Shown here: positions 53,628 to 62,786 of the stretch, one piece after another
Layout of the letters: each line of letters starts with the position of its first letter
How positions within the stretch are numbered: position 1 is the first letter of the stretch
Source of the DNA: Marinomonas arctica
Lineage (GTDB): Bacteria > Pseudomonadota > Gammaproteobacteria > Pseudomonadales > Marinomonadaceae
Direction: 5' to 3'
Length of the DNA: 64,000 nucleotides
Assembly (NCBI RefSeq): GCF_003259225.1
Contig: NZ_QHJF01000003.1
Location: 124,001 to 188,000 of the forward strand
Position numbers and translations under genes: made by a program
Notes under the pieces: generated by a model
Databases searched by the model: none
What the model was told of the DNA's origin: nothing
Seen by the model: only the letters and a program-made list of their open reading frames with translations

Positions 53628-54614
53628 ATGCCCACCTCACCACTTCGTATTGTTTTTGCAGGCACTCCTGAATTTGCAGCGGCTAGCCTGCAAGCTATCT
53701 TAGATTCAAAACTCGAAAACCAGTATGAGATCGTCGGCGTTTACACACAGCCAGATCGTCCTGCAGGACGAGGTCAAAAACTGGTTCAAAGCCCAGTGAA
53801 GCAACTTGCTATCGCCAACGACATTCCAGTTTATCAGCCGCTAAATTTCAAGTTAGAAGAAGACAAAGCACAGCTTGCCGCGTTAGAAGCTGATCTCATG
53901 ATTGTCGCCGCGTACGGCATCATCCTGCCAAAAGTCGTATTAGAGACGCCTAAGTTTGGTTGCATCAACGTACACGCTTCCTTGCTACCTCGCTGGCGTG
54001 GTGCCGCTCCGATTCACCGCTCTTTGATGGCTGGCGACAGCGAAACCGGCATTACTATTATGCAAATGGATGTTGGCTTAGACACGGGCGATATGCTGTT
54101 AAAAGCCCATTGCGATATCAAACCAACAGACACTTCTGAAACATTACATGATCGCCTAGCGGTGTTGGGTGGTAAGGCATTAATTGACGCCCTAGAAAAA
54201 TTCAAAGCGGGCACATTGGTTCCTGAGCAACAGGATGAACGTCTGACGTGTTACGCAGCAAAATTAACCAAACAAGAAGGCGAGGTTAACTGGGCAACAT
54301 CTGCCGAGCTGATCGAACGTCAAGTTCGCGGTTTGTCACCTTGGCCCGTGGCGTACACCAACAGCCTTGCTGGTGTGATGAAAATCCATACGGCGCACAT
54401 TGCCAGCGTCAGCGATGAAGCTTCTACTCCGGGCGATATTTTAGTGGTGAGTAAAGAGGGCATTATCGTCGCCACTGGGCAAGGTTCACTCCTCATTACT
54501 GAGATCCAGTTTGCAGGCGGCAAACGCATGAAAGTGCAAGATGCCTTAAACGGCAAACACAAAGCCGCCTTAGAGATTGGTCAACGCCTTGGCGTTAATG
54601 GAAAACAAGAGTAA
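53628..54614 (+). CDS. fmt: Methionyl-tRNA formyltransferase
   Basis: 328 residues. MRIVFAGTPEFAAASLQAIL-type N-terminus, the 10-formyl-THF motif HASLLPRWRGAAPIHRS and GLDTGDML are intact. It formylates initiator tRNA. AAGGAACC precedes the ATG. It is followed 9 bp later by rsmB. Confidence 0.97.
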   Translation: MPTSPLRIVFAGTPEFAAASLQAILDSKLENQYEIVGVYTQPDRPAGRGQKLVQSPVKQLAIANDIPVYQPLNFKLEEDKAQLAALEADLMIVAAYGIILPKVVLETPKFGCINVHASLLPRWRGAAPIHRSLMAGDSETGITIMQMDVGLDTGDMLLKAHCDIKPTDTSETLHDRLAVLGGKALIDALEKFKAGTLVPEQQDERLTCYAAKLTKQEGEVNWATSAELIERQVRGLSPWPVAYTNSLAGVMKIHTAHIASVSDEASTPGDILVVSKEGIIVATGQGSLLITEIQFAGGKRMKVQDALNGKHKAALEIGQRLGVNGKQE

Positions 54615-54623
54615 GCAAACAGC

Positions 54624-56009
54624 ATGAACCAATACGACAAAAGTGTTTCCTCCCATGCCAGCATAAACACACTAAGTGCTCGCCATGTTGCGGTTAAAGT
54701 CATTACCAATATTCTGCTTCAACAGGGTTCACTTAGCACACAATTGGCTCGTCACCAATTGGACATTGCCAGCGAACATGCCCCCATGCTTAAAGAGCTG
54801 TGCTTCGGAGTGTGTCGCCAGTACCCAAGACTGAACAGCATAGCTTTGCATTTATTGGCGCATCCTTTTGAAGAAAAGGACACAGATTTATACGCGGTCT
54901 TACTATTAGGTTTATATCAACTAACCTATATGAATACACCAGATCACGCCGCGGTCAACGAAACCGTAGAAGCCTGTCGGATCTTGAAAAAAGACTGGGC
55001 AACTAAGTTAATGAATGCGGTGCTACGTCGCTATCAAAGAGAAGCCGACGACATAATTGAGGTGCTAGAAGCCCAACCGTCAGTGGAATTTAATATGCCA
55101 AAATGGCTGGTGAAGCGTTTTAATAAACATTGGCCAGAGCATCTAGAAGACATTATCGAAGCCAGCAACACGCATCCACCGATGTGCATTCGCATAAATG
55201 AGAGCCTCGTTTCACGTGAAACATACAAGTCACAACTTGCTGATTTGGGTATAGGCTCAGAAGATGGCAAGTTTTCAGAGTCAGCTCTGTATCTAAGAAA
55301 TGCCGTTCGAGTAGGAGAGCTGCCCGGTTTTGATGCCGGCTATGTTAGCGTTCAAGATGAAGCGGCTCAGCTTTCCGCACATATTTTATCGCCGAAAGAT
55401 GGAGATAAAATACTGGATGCTTGCGCGGCGCCAGGAGGAAAAACAGGTCATTTATTAGAGAAAGCCAACGCGACTGGACTGAGTTCAATGGCGCTCACCG
55501 CTGTCGAGCTAGAACCTTGGCGCATGGAGAAAATTGAATCGAATTTACAACGCCTTGGCTATTCAGCTAATTTAATCTGCGCCGATGCCAGCAACCTAGA
55601 AGCGTGGTGGGACGGCGAACATTTTGACAAAATTTTGCTTGATGTACCTTGTACGGCTACCGGTGTTATTCGTCGTAATCCAGACATTAAAATCAACCGA
55701 AAACCAGCAGATATTGAGGATCTTGTTACTATTCAAAGAGCCATTCTAAATCGAGTTTGGGAGACCTTGAAGCCGGGTGGCTTTATGTTGTACGCCACTT
55801 GCTCGTTGATGCCGGAAGAAAACGAACAACAAATACAGTATTTCTTGGCCAATCAAGAGGACGCATCGGAAGTCCCATTGAATTCATTAGCACCAAGTTT
55901 TGCTACAGAGTGGGGGATTCCTGTTAGCCATGGTCGACAACTGTTTCCTACCTCTGAAGGGCATGATGGATTTTATTACTGTCTGCTTCGGAAAAAGGCC
56001 CAGCTCTAA
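54624..56009 (+). CDS. rsmB: 16S rRNA (cytosine-967-C5)-methyltransferase
   Basis: 461 residues. N-terminal NusB-like domain (about 20-155), then the SAM-dependent domain with VQDEAAQL, DACAAPGGKTGHLLE, LLDVPCTATGVIRRNPDIK (catalytic-region PC) and YATCSLMPEENEQQI (second Cys). A parS-like sequence lies inside it (55207-55222). A hairpin follows the stop codon. Confidence 0.97.
   Translation: MNQYDKSVSSHASINTLSARHVAVKVITNILLQQGSLSTQLARHQLDIASEHAPMLKELCFGVCRQYPRLNSIALHLLAHPFEEKDTDLYAVLLLGLYQLTYMNTPDHAAVNETVEACRILKKDWATKLMNAVLRRYQREADDIIEVLEAQPSVEFNMPKWLVKRFNKHWPEHLEDIIEASNTHPPMCIRINESLVSRETYKSQLADLGIGSEDGKFSESALYLRNAVRVGELPGFDAGYVSVQDEAAQLSAHILSPKDGDKILDACAAPGGKTGHLLEKANATGLSSMALTAVELEPWRMEKIESNLQRLGYSANLICADASNLEAWWDGEHFDKILLDVPCTATGVIRRNPDIKINRKPADIEDLVTIQRAILNRVWETLKPGGFMLYATCSLMPEENEQQIQYFLANQEDASEVPLNSLAPSFATEWGIPVSHGRQLFPTSEGHDGFYYCLLRKKAQL
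55207..55222. promoter_or_regulatory. parS-like site inside rsmB
   Basis: CGTTTCACGTGAAACA matches 15 of 16 bases of the parS consensus. It codes for residues in the rsmB reading frame (VSRET). Position within a housekeeping gene near oriC is usual for parS sites in Pseudomonas and Bacillus. Confidence 0.75.
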
Positions 56010-56028
56010 ATAAAATAGAGTTAAAAAC

Positions 56029-56062
56029 AAAATAGAGTGTTTCACATGGAACACTCTATTTT
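56029..56062. terminator. Hairpin after rsmB overlapping a parS-like sequence
   Basis: AAAATAGAGTGTT (56029-56041), loop TCACATGG, AACACTCTATTTT (56050-56062) forms a 13-bp stem with A/T ends suited to termination in both directions. Its centre, TGTTTCACATGGAACA (56038-56053), is a two-mismatch version of parS. The rest of 56010-56314 holds no gene; the trkA promoter should be in it. Confidence 0.75.
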
Positions 56063-56314
56063 ATCTACCGATTTATGGGTACACGATCGTCCCTCCAGCC
56101 TACCAAGCAATCATGACACCAAGTCGACACCGACTGAAAAAAATTATGGCTATTTTGCAAGTTCAAGTTAAATGTTTGGCCTTATATCGGTACACTTGCT
56201 CAACTTGATTCAAGTAAAAATTATGCACGTTTGGTCAGCAAGACGATTTAACTTCTCATTCTATTAATACATTAAACAAAGAGCCGAATAACACGTAACG
56301 CTCTAAGGTAGACT

Positions 56315-57688
56315 ATGAAAATCATCATTATAGGGGCAGGCCAAGTTGGGGCCACACTGGCAGAGAATCTCGCTAGTGAAGATAACGATATTACTGTCAT
56401 TGATACCAATCTTACTCGTCTTAGAGAACTGCAAGATCGTCTCGATATCCAAACAGTGGAGGGCAGCGGCTCGCATCCTGATGTATTGGACCAAGCAGGC
56501 TGTAATGACGCAGATATGTTGATTGCCGTGAGCAACCAAGATGAGACCAACATGATCGCTTGTCAGGTCGCTCACACTCTCTTTAAAACCCCGACTAAAA
56601 TTGGTCGCGTCCGTTCAAGTGCGTATGCTAAATACCCAGAATTATTTGCCGACCAAGCCATCCCAATGGATGTTCGTATCAGCCCAGAAAAAGAAGTGAC
56701 TAAACATTTAAGTCGATTGATCCGCTATCCAGGCGCATTGCAGGTCATGGAGTTCGCCGATGGCAAAGTCCAACTGGTGGTCGTCAAAGCAGAAAAGGGC
56801 GGCCCACTGATCGACCAGCCCATCAGCTTTTTGAAAGAACACATGCCATCCATTCAAACGCGTATCGCGGCTATTTATCGTGATGGTAAGTCGATCTCTC
56901 CGGATGGCAACACGCACATTCGCGCGAATGACGAAGTCTTTTTTCTCACCGCGCAACGAGACGTGCTTGATGTGATGAGTGAGTTGCGTCCATTGGACGT
57001 GCCTTACCGACGTATCATTATTGCAGGTGGCGGTAACATCGGTGAGCGTTTGGCACAAAGCCTAGAAAAAGAATATCGAGTCAAAATCATTGAACGCGAT
57101 CCAGAACGCTGTCGTTATTTGTCTGAGACCTTGGACAACACCATAGTGCTCAATGGTGATGCCTCTAAGCAAGAATTGCTGCTTGAAGAAAACATCGAAT
57201 CAACCGACGTATTCTGCGCCTTAACCAACAATGATGAAGCCAACATCATGTCTTCTATGCTGGCAAAAGTACTTGGTGTTCGTACGGTTATGACGATTAT
57301 TAATAACCCTGCCTACGTGGACATTGTTCAAGAAGGCATGATCGATATTGCCATATCGCCGCAACAAACCACCATCAGCTCTTTATTGAGTTATATCCGT
57401 CGTGGCGATGTAGTGAACGTTCACTCGATGCGCAAAGGCGCAGCCGAGGCATTGGAAGCCGTTGCGCATGGCGATTATCGCTCTTCGAAAGTCGTCGGCC
57501 GCAGTATTGCCAATTTGAATTTACCCGATGGCGCCACCATCGGCGCTATTGTTAGGGAAGATAATATGATTGTCGCCACGGGGGATCTCGTCATTCAAGC
57601 GGAAGACCACGTTATTATTTTCGTCACGAACAAGAAGCAAATTCCGGCCGTAGAGCAACTTTTCCAAGTAGGATTGACCTTCTTTTAA
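56315..57688 (+). CDS. trkA: Trk potassium uptake regulator TrkA
   Basis: 457 residues, two tandem RCK units. The NAD-binding loops are GAGQVGATLAENLA (about 6-19) and GGGNIGERLAQSLE (about 238-251), each followed by a TrkA_C domain. TrkA is the cytoplasmic regulatory subunit that gates TrkH. TAAGGTAG precedes the ATG. trkH follows 89 bp downstream. Confidence 0.97.
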   Translation: MKIIIIGAGQVGATLAENLASEDNDITVIDTNLTRLRELQDRLDIQTVEGSGSHPDVLDQAGCNDADMLIAVSNQDETNMIACQVAHTLFKTPTKIGRVRSSAYAKYPELFADQAIPMDVRISPEKEVTKHLSRLIRYPGALQVMEFADGKVQLVVVKAEKGGPLIDQPISFLKEHMPSIQTRIAAIYRDGKSISPDGNTHIRANDEVFFLTAQRDVLDVMSELRPLDVPYRRIIIAGGGNIGERLAQSLEKEYRVKIIERDPERCRYLSETLDNTIVLNGDASKQELLLEENIESTDVFCALTNNDEANIMSSMLAKVLGVRTVMTIINNPAYVDIVQEGMIDIAISPQQTTISSLLSYIRRGDVVNVHSMRKGAAEALEAVAHGDYRSSKVVGRSIANLNLPDGATIGAIVREDNMIVATGDLVIQAEDHVIIFVTNKKQIPAVEQLFQVGLTFF

Positions 57689-57777
57689 AGTGGCTTTTGC
57701 TAAATTTAACCCTCATTCAAATGAATAATTAACGCTGGTCTGACAACACGCATTACGTCGAGACCTGGGAAACAAGT

Positions 57778-59226
57778 ATGCATTTTAGTGTTATTTTACG
57801 CGTCATTGGTTTATTGGTTATGGTGTTTAGCGTCTCGCTGATTCCTCCGATTATTGTGTCCATCATTTATTCTGATGGCACTGTCCATGCGTTTTTATAT
57901 GCATTAGCAATCAACTTATTGGGCGGCTTTTTGCTTTGGTTTCCCGTTCGTAATGAACGTGGTGAGTTAAAAATTCGTGATGGGTTCTTAGTCACCGTTC
58001 TATTTTGGACGGTGCTAGGTTTGTTTGGTTCCGTGCCTTTTTTCTTAGCAGACACGCCAAACCTCACTTTTACCGATGCTTTATTTGAATCCATTTCTGG
58101 ACTGACTACCACTGGGGCGACCATCCTCACAGGGATCGATGATTTACCAAAATCAATTCTATTTTATCGTCAGTTATTAACTTGGTTGGGGGGGATGGGT
58201 ATCATTGTTTTGGCTGTGGCCATCATGCCAATGTTAGGTATCGGTGGTATGCAGCTGTATCGTGCTGAAACCCCAGGTCCGGTGAAAGACACAAAATTGA
58301 CACCGCGTATTGCCGAAACCGCCAAAGCGTTGTGGTTTATCTACGCCACACTCACCAGTGTCTGTGCCTTGGGTTATTGGATAGCAGGGATGACTTTGTT
58401 CGACGCCATTTGCCATAGCTTTTCAACCGTGGCTATTGGTGGTTTCTCTACTCACGATGCCAGTATTGGGTATTTCGATAGTGTGGCTATCGAAATGATT
58501 TGTACCTTTTTCATGATAGTGTCAGCGTGCAATTTTGCTTTGCATTTTTATGCTTGGCGCCATAAAAGCGTGTGGCATTATTTTAAAGACCCTGAAGCAC
58601 GCTTCTTTTTGTTTATCTTGCTGAGCACTTGCGTATTGTCTACGTTGGTACTGGCAATGACATCCACCTATGACTGGAGCTCTTCGTTACGTTATGCGGT
58701 GTTTGAAAGCGTATCCATTGCAACTACCTCAGGTTTTGGTACTACAGACTTTTCTTCATGGCCACATTTCTTACCCTTCTTGTTGATTGTCACCTCCTTT
58801 GTAGGCGGCTGTGCCAGCTCAACCGGCGGTGGTATGAAGGTTATTCGTATTCTTTTGATCCTTAAACAGGGGGTGCGAGAAATACAGCGTTTGATCCATC
58901 CAAGTGCGGTGATTCCCGTTAAAGTAGGCGGTAAAGCCATCAATGAAAGGGTGGTATCAGCCGTCTGGGGGTTTTTCTCCGCGTACTTGTTGGTGTATGT
59001 CGTTTTAATGATTGGTCTGATGGCAACAGGGTTGGATCAGGTTACGGCGTGGTCCGCCGTTGCGGCAACCCTTAACAACTTAGGACCAGGTCTAGGTGAT
59101 GTCGCCTCTAGCTTTACCAGCGTCAGTGATCCTGCAAAATGGATGCTGTGTTTCTCTATGTTGTTGGGTCGTTTAGAAGTGTTTACTTTGTTGGTATTAT
59201 TCACTCCCATGTTCTGGCAAAAATAA
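57778..59226 (+). CDS. trkH: Trk potassium transporter membrane subunit TrkH
   Basis: 482 residues with four repeated M1-P-M2 units. The selectivity-filter glycines lie in SGLTTTGAT, STVAIGGFST, TTSGFGTTDF and NNLGPGLGDV. It forms the K+ channel with TrkA. trkA and trkH adjacent is common in Oceanospirillales. Confidence 0.96.
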   Translation: MHFSVILRVIGLLVMVFSVSLIPPIIVSIIYSDGTVHAFLYALAINLLGGFLLWFPVRNERGELKIRDGFLVTVLFWTVLGLFGSVPFFLADTPNLTFTDALFESISGLTTTGATILTGIDDLPKSILFYRQLLTWLGGMGIIVLAVAIMPMLGIGGMQLYRAETPGPVKDTKLTPRIAETAKALWFIYATLTSVCALGYWIAGMTLFDAICHSFSTVAIGGFSTHDASIGYFDSVAIEMICTFFMIVSACNFALHFYAWRHKSVWHYFKDPEARFFLFILLSTCVLSTLVLAMTSTYDWSSSLRYAVFESVSIATTSGFGTTDFSSWPHFLPFLLIVTSFVGGCASSTGGGMKVIRILLILKQGVREIQRLIHPSAVIPVKVGGKAINERVVSAVWGFFSAYLLVYVVLMIGLMATGLDQVTAWSAVAATLNNLGPGLGDVASSFTSVSDPAKWMLCFSMLLGRLEVFTLLVLFTPMFWQK

Positions 59227-59240
59227 TCAGGATTAACACA

Positions 59241-59714
59241 GTGACACCAGCCATCAACCAGCTTAAGAAATTGAAGATTGCGTACAGTATTCACGAATAC
59301 GAACACGACGCCCATTGTTCTAATTTTGGTGAAGAGGCCGCACAAAAACTGAATCTTGACCCAGCTTGCGTGTTCAAAACACTGCTCGTTACCGACGATA
59401 AAACGACTTTCGTGACCATAGTGCCAGTCACTGGCACGTTAAATCTAAAACGCGCGGCCAGCGCATTAGGCGTAAAAAAGCTGCGCATGGCCGAGGTAAA
59501 AGATGCCGAACGACTTACTGGTTACTTGGTTGGTGGTATCAGTCCAGTAGGGCAGAAGAAAAGCCTCGTCACTTGTATTGATCAAAGTGCGCAGGCGTTT
59601 GAAAAAGTCTATGTCAGCGGCGGACAACGAGGGCTGGATATCGGTCTAGCACCAAATGATCTCAGCCGCGCTTGTCGTAACGCCATTTTCGCGGCCATAG
59701 GTGAAGCAAAATAA
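59241..59714 (+). CDS. ybaK: Cys-tRNA(Pro) deacylase YbaK/EbsC
   Basis: 157 residues from a GTG at 59241 with CAGGA upstream. Longer frames start inside trkH and are rejected. Family signatures: FGEEAAQKLNLDPACVFKTL (catalytic Lys), VPVTGTLNLKRAASALG, GYLVGGISPVGQKK and SGGQRGLDIGL. It hydrolyses Cys-tRNA(Pro) made by mistake by prolyl-tRNA synthetase. It probably shares the trkH transcript. Confidence 0.94.
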   Translation: MTPAINQLKKLKIAYSIHEYEHDAHCSNFGEEAAQKLNLDPACVFKTLLVTDDKTTFVTIVPVTGTLNLKRAASALGVKKLRMAEVKDAERLTGYLVGGISPVGQKKSLVTCIDQSAQAFEKVYVSGGQRGLDIGLAPNDLSRACRNAIFAAIGEAK

Positions 59715-59794
59715 CCAACGCTGTATCCATAATGATACGAAATGAAAGCAGTACAACCAACACGACTCAACTCGATTCAAAAAAGGCATTCCCC

Positions 59795-60352
59795 ATGGCG
59801 CAACTCAAACCCATTGTTTTACTAGACCGTGACGGTGTTATTAACCAAGACTCAGACGCTTATGTGAAATCTGTCGACGAATGGCAACCCATTCCAGGCA
59901 GCATTAAATCAATCGCGGCGCTGTCTAAAGCGGGCTTTAAAGTCTTTGTTGTCACCAACCAATCGGGCATTGCGCGCGGCTATTACGACGAAGCCACGTT
60001 GCATGCCATGCACGATAAAATGACAGCACTTGTCGAAGCAGAGGGCGGTAAAATAGATGGCATTCAATATTGCCCTCACGGTCCGGATGACAGCTGCAAC
60101 TGTCGTAAACCCAAAAGTGGCATGATTGAAACCATCGAAGCAGAGCTTGGTCTATCGTTCAAAGAGCACCCAGCCATCATGGTAGGAGACTCTCTGAGAG
60201 ACCTTCAGGCAGGCAATGCACGTGGTTGCTCACCTGTATTGGTTTTGACGGGAAAAGGCCGTGAAACGCAGTACAAAGCCATAGACTTCCCATTTACTGT
60301 CTATACTGACCTAGCAGCGTTCACCATTGCCATACTGCATAAATACAGTTAA
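59795..60352 (+). CDS. gmhB: D-glycero-beta-D-manno-heptose-1,7-bisphosphate 7-phosphatase
   Basis: 185 residues from the ATG at 59795 (AAAAGG upstream). HAD phosphatase: DRDGVINQDS (catalytic Asps), VVTNQSGIARGYY, the zinc loop CPHGPDDSCNCRKPKSGM and MVGDSLRDLQAG. It dephosphorylates the heptose intermediate of LPS core synthesis. It follows ybaK by 80 bp. Confidence 0.95.
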   Translation: MAQLKPIVLLDRDGVINQDSDAYVKSVDEWQPIPGSIKSIAALSKAGFKVFVVTNQSGIARGYYDEATLHAMHDKMTALVEAEGGKIDGIQYCPHGPDDSCNCRKPKSGMIETIEAELGLSFKEHPAIMVGDSLRDLQAGNARGCSPVLVLTGKGRETQYKAIDFPFTVYTDLAAFTIAILHKYS

Positions 60353-60380
60353 CTCAGTTTAAAAAATAAGGCGTCTACAA

Positions 60381-60414
60381 ACACCTTGTTAGTAAACGGT
60401 TACTAACAAGGTGT
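60381..60414. terminator. Perfect 15-bp inverted repeat between gmhB and the MFS gene
   Basis: ACACCTTGTTAGTAA (60381-60395), loop ACGG, TTACTAACAAGGTGT (60400-60414). No T-run follows on either strand, but its place between two convergent genes suggests a bidirectional terminator or transcript 3' end. Confidence 0.75.
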
Positions 60415-60428
60415 TCCATCCAACAAGG

Positions 60429-61559
60429 TTAATTGCCTCGCGTCATCCCGGCCAATCTGCGCCAACTGAAAGTGATGAGAAGCGTCAAAACTAATAACAG
60501 AAACGGAAAGGCTTGCACACTAAAAGCCTCAATAATGGGTCCAGTTAAGGATGGCGCAACCAACGCCCCCAATCCACAACAGACAAAAACATAACCTGTT
60601 CGTTTGCCATTGAGCGCCATAATACTATTGGCATAGGAAAACAACATGGGGAAAAAAGCGGAGCAACCCAAGCCTAACCACAATGCGATCACCACAAGCG
60701 ACACATCAGACATTACCATCATCAAACTTCCTGTAAAACTCACTAACAGTAAAGCGTATATACCTTGACGAGGTGTGATCCAACGCAATAAAAAAACTGA
60801 CAACAAACGTCCTAGGGAGAGGCTCACAAAAAACCAAGTCACTAATATTGCAGCGCTATTTTGATCTTCACCAGACAGAACGGCATAAGTACTGATCCAA
60901 CCAGCGATGGTGATTTCAAACCCCACATACAAGAAGATGACCGTTAAAAATGCCAAAAAAGTGGCTTTTTGCTTTGTCACAGGTACCACTTCACTGGCTC
61001 TGACTTCAAACGTTGGGCTAGGTTGACGCCATAAAAATAATGGTAATAACAGAGCATAGAGAGCCACCATCCAATAACCCGAACCATAACCATGACCAGT
61101 CCATTGAGCAAAGACCAAAATCAGGGGCGCTAACATGGAACCAGCACTGTGGCATAAATGCAAAATGGTCACATAGGAGCCGACCTTTTCCTTGTGCAAC
61201 CACAGCATCATCATGTTGCCACCAGCATTAGCAGATACCTCAGTGGCACCCAACAAGAAAAACAACACCACCAGCATTGTCAAACTGGTGGAAAAGGGCA
61301 CTAAGATCAATCCTGTAATCATACAGAGCAGCATAACAATCAAATAATGATGACCTTTCCAACGGTCAAACATGCGTCCCGCCAATAAAGCGCCGAGAAT
61401 ATTGCCAACGGCACGCGCGCTAAAAACGATGGAGATTTCCGCCACCGAAGCATCAATCAAATCCGCTAAATAAATAAGACTCGGGCCAAGCAAACCCGCA
61501 ACGGCACCAACTCCGATAAACATAGAGCAATACAACGCTGTTCGAGTCAATTCCTTCAT
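60429..61559 (-). CDS. Major facilitator superfamily transporter
   Basis: 376 residues, about 12 membrane segments. GNILGALLAGRMFDRWKGHHYL is the MFS A-motif region between helices 2 and 3. The substrate cannot be told from sequence. It is divergent from an AraC regulator and near a siderophore receptor, so a role in siderophore or drug export is possible but unproven. It lacks the large loops of sugar/H+ symporters. Confidence 0.88.
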   Translation of the reverse strand: MKELTRTALYCSMFIGVGAVAGLLGPSLIYLADLIDASVAEISIVFSARAVGNILGALLAGRMFDRWKGHHYLIVMLLCMITGLILVPFSTSLTMLVVLFFLLGATEVSANAGGNMMMLWLHKEKVGSYVTILHLCHSAGSMLAPLILVFAQWTGHGYGSGYWMVALYALLLPLFLWRQPSPTFEVRASEVVPVTKQKATFLAFLTVIFLYVGFEITIAGWISTYAVLSGEDQNSAAILVTWFFVSLSLGRLLSVFLLRWITPRQGIYALLLVSFTGSLMMVMSDVSLVVIALWLGLGCSAFFPMLFSYANSIMALNGKRTGYVFVCCGLGALVAPSLTGPIIEAFSVQAFPFLLLVLTLLITFSWRRLAGMTRGN

Positions 61560-61714
61560 AGAGCAACATCCATTTTTTATTGTTTTGAATGGTTAAAGAT
61601 AATTTGGATTTAATCACGCAACTTGATTAATTAATAGACTCCAAAAAGAAAATCCTCTGCGAGCGATTGTCCATTGGCATTAAAAGCCAATTAGATGATA
61701 ATGGTTATTATTTT

Positions 61715-62644
61715 ATGATGTTAGCCATGACGATATCACCCAGACTCACACGCATCGAAAAGGTCCTAGACTACATTCACGAGCATTTGGATGAACCCAT
61801 TCATGTGACGAATTTGGCCGAAAAAAGCTGTTGGTCACGCTGGCAGTTTCAACGAGTATTTGGTCAAGCAACGGGGCTCACTGTCGCGCAGTATGTAAGA
61901 GAGTTACGCCTAAGCAAAGCGGCCGAACTGTTACTATCCAGTAAAAATAAGCATGTAGATATTGCCATAGAATGTGGTTTTGACTCAGAAATAAGCTTTT
62001 CCCGAGCCTTTAAACACATGTTCAACTGTACCCCTCGATACTATCGCCAGCAAGGCAAGCGCCATGGATTACGTACACCATTACAATATAGAAGACCAGA
62101 TAACACACAGACAGACACCCCCAAAGCATTCACTCAAATACGCGTTGAAAGCCACGAGCGCTTTCAAATTCAAGGCAAATGCGATTGGATTCGGGGACTA
62201 CTGTCCGCATCCCCAGATTTTTCAGAACGTGTTCCACGACTTTGGTCTCAGGTCATTTTAGAAGTAAAAACTGTGAAAAAGGGCACTCGCCCAATTGGCA
62301 TCATAGACACTCAGGACCACGCAGATCACCCAGATCAAATGCTTTATTGGGCTGGGTACTTAGAACCCATAGACGTGTTATTACCGCTCTTTTCTGGGGC
62401 AAATCTATTTGGCAATGCGCCATTGGATACCGTCATTGTTCCACCCCAAGAATACGCCGTCATTCCCGTTCATGGAGACGCTTCAGCGGTTAAAAAAGCA
62501 TTAGAGTGGTTTATTTTCCAATGGTTACCTGAATCTAACTATTATGGCGTGCAAGGCTACGAACTGGAAATTTACGACCCTGATTACAATCCACATAGCC
62601 AGCAGAGCTACATGGAATACTGGCTTCCGATCAAACCCAGATAG
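61715..62644 (+). CDS. AraC-family regulator with GyrI-like effector domain
   Basis: 309 residues from the ATG at 61715; the ATG at 61727 is equally possible and no clear ribosome site helps. The N-terminal two-HTH AraC domain (about 10-110) has LAEKSCWSRWQFQRVFGQAT and VDIAIECGFDSEISFSRAFK. The C-terminal GyrI/BacR-like domain (about 130-309) binds small hydrophobic ligands in relatives such as Rob and BmrR. It is divergent from the MFS gene, its likely target. Confidence 0.9.
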   Translation: MMLAMTISPRLTRIEKVLDYIHEHLDEPIHVTNLAEKSCWSRWQFQRVFGQATGLTVAQYVRELRLSKAAELLLSSKNKHVDIAIECGFDSEISFSRAFKHMFNCTPRYYRQQGKRHGLRTPLQYRRPDNTQTDTPKAFTQIRVESHERFQIQGKCDWIRGLLSASPDFSERVPRLWSQVILEVKTVKKGTRPIGIIDTQDHADHPDQMLYWAGYLEPIDVLLPLFSGANLFGNAPLDTVIVPPQEYAVIPVHGDASAVKKALEWFIFQWLPESNYYGVQGYELEIYDPDYNPHSQQSYMEYWLPIKPR

Positions 62645-62741
62645 CGTCTAGGCAAGGAAGTCCGATCCATCAGAAGGGGCTCGTCCACCTGACGGAAGAT
62701 GCACCAAAAGGTTAAGTTTTACGTTCTCGATAAAAATAGAA

Positions 62742-62756
62742 TGAGACACATTATCA
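62742..62756. promoter_or_regulatory. Fur-box-like sequence before the TonB receptor gene
   Basis: TGAGACACATTATCA matches the 7-1-7 Fur consensus TGATAAT-N-ATTATCA in the right arm and in four of seven positions of the left arm. It lies 31 bp upstream of the receptor ATG, where Fur would block transcription when iron is plentiful. Confidence 0.55.
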
Positions 62757-62786
62757 ATATTGTTTTATTCTTTTCTCGGAGTTAAT

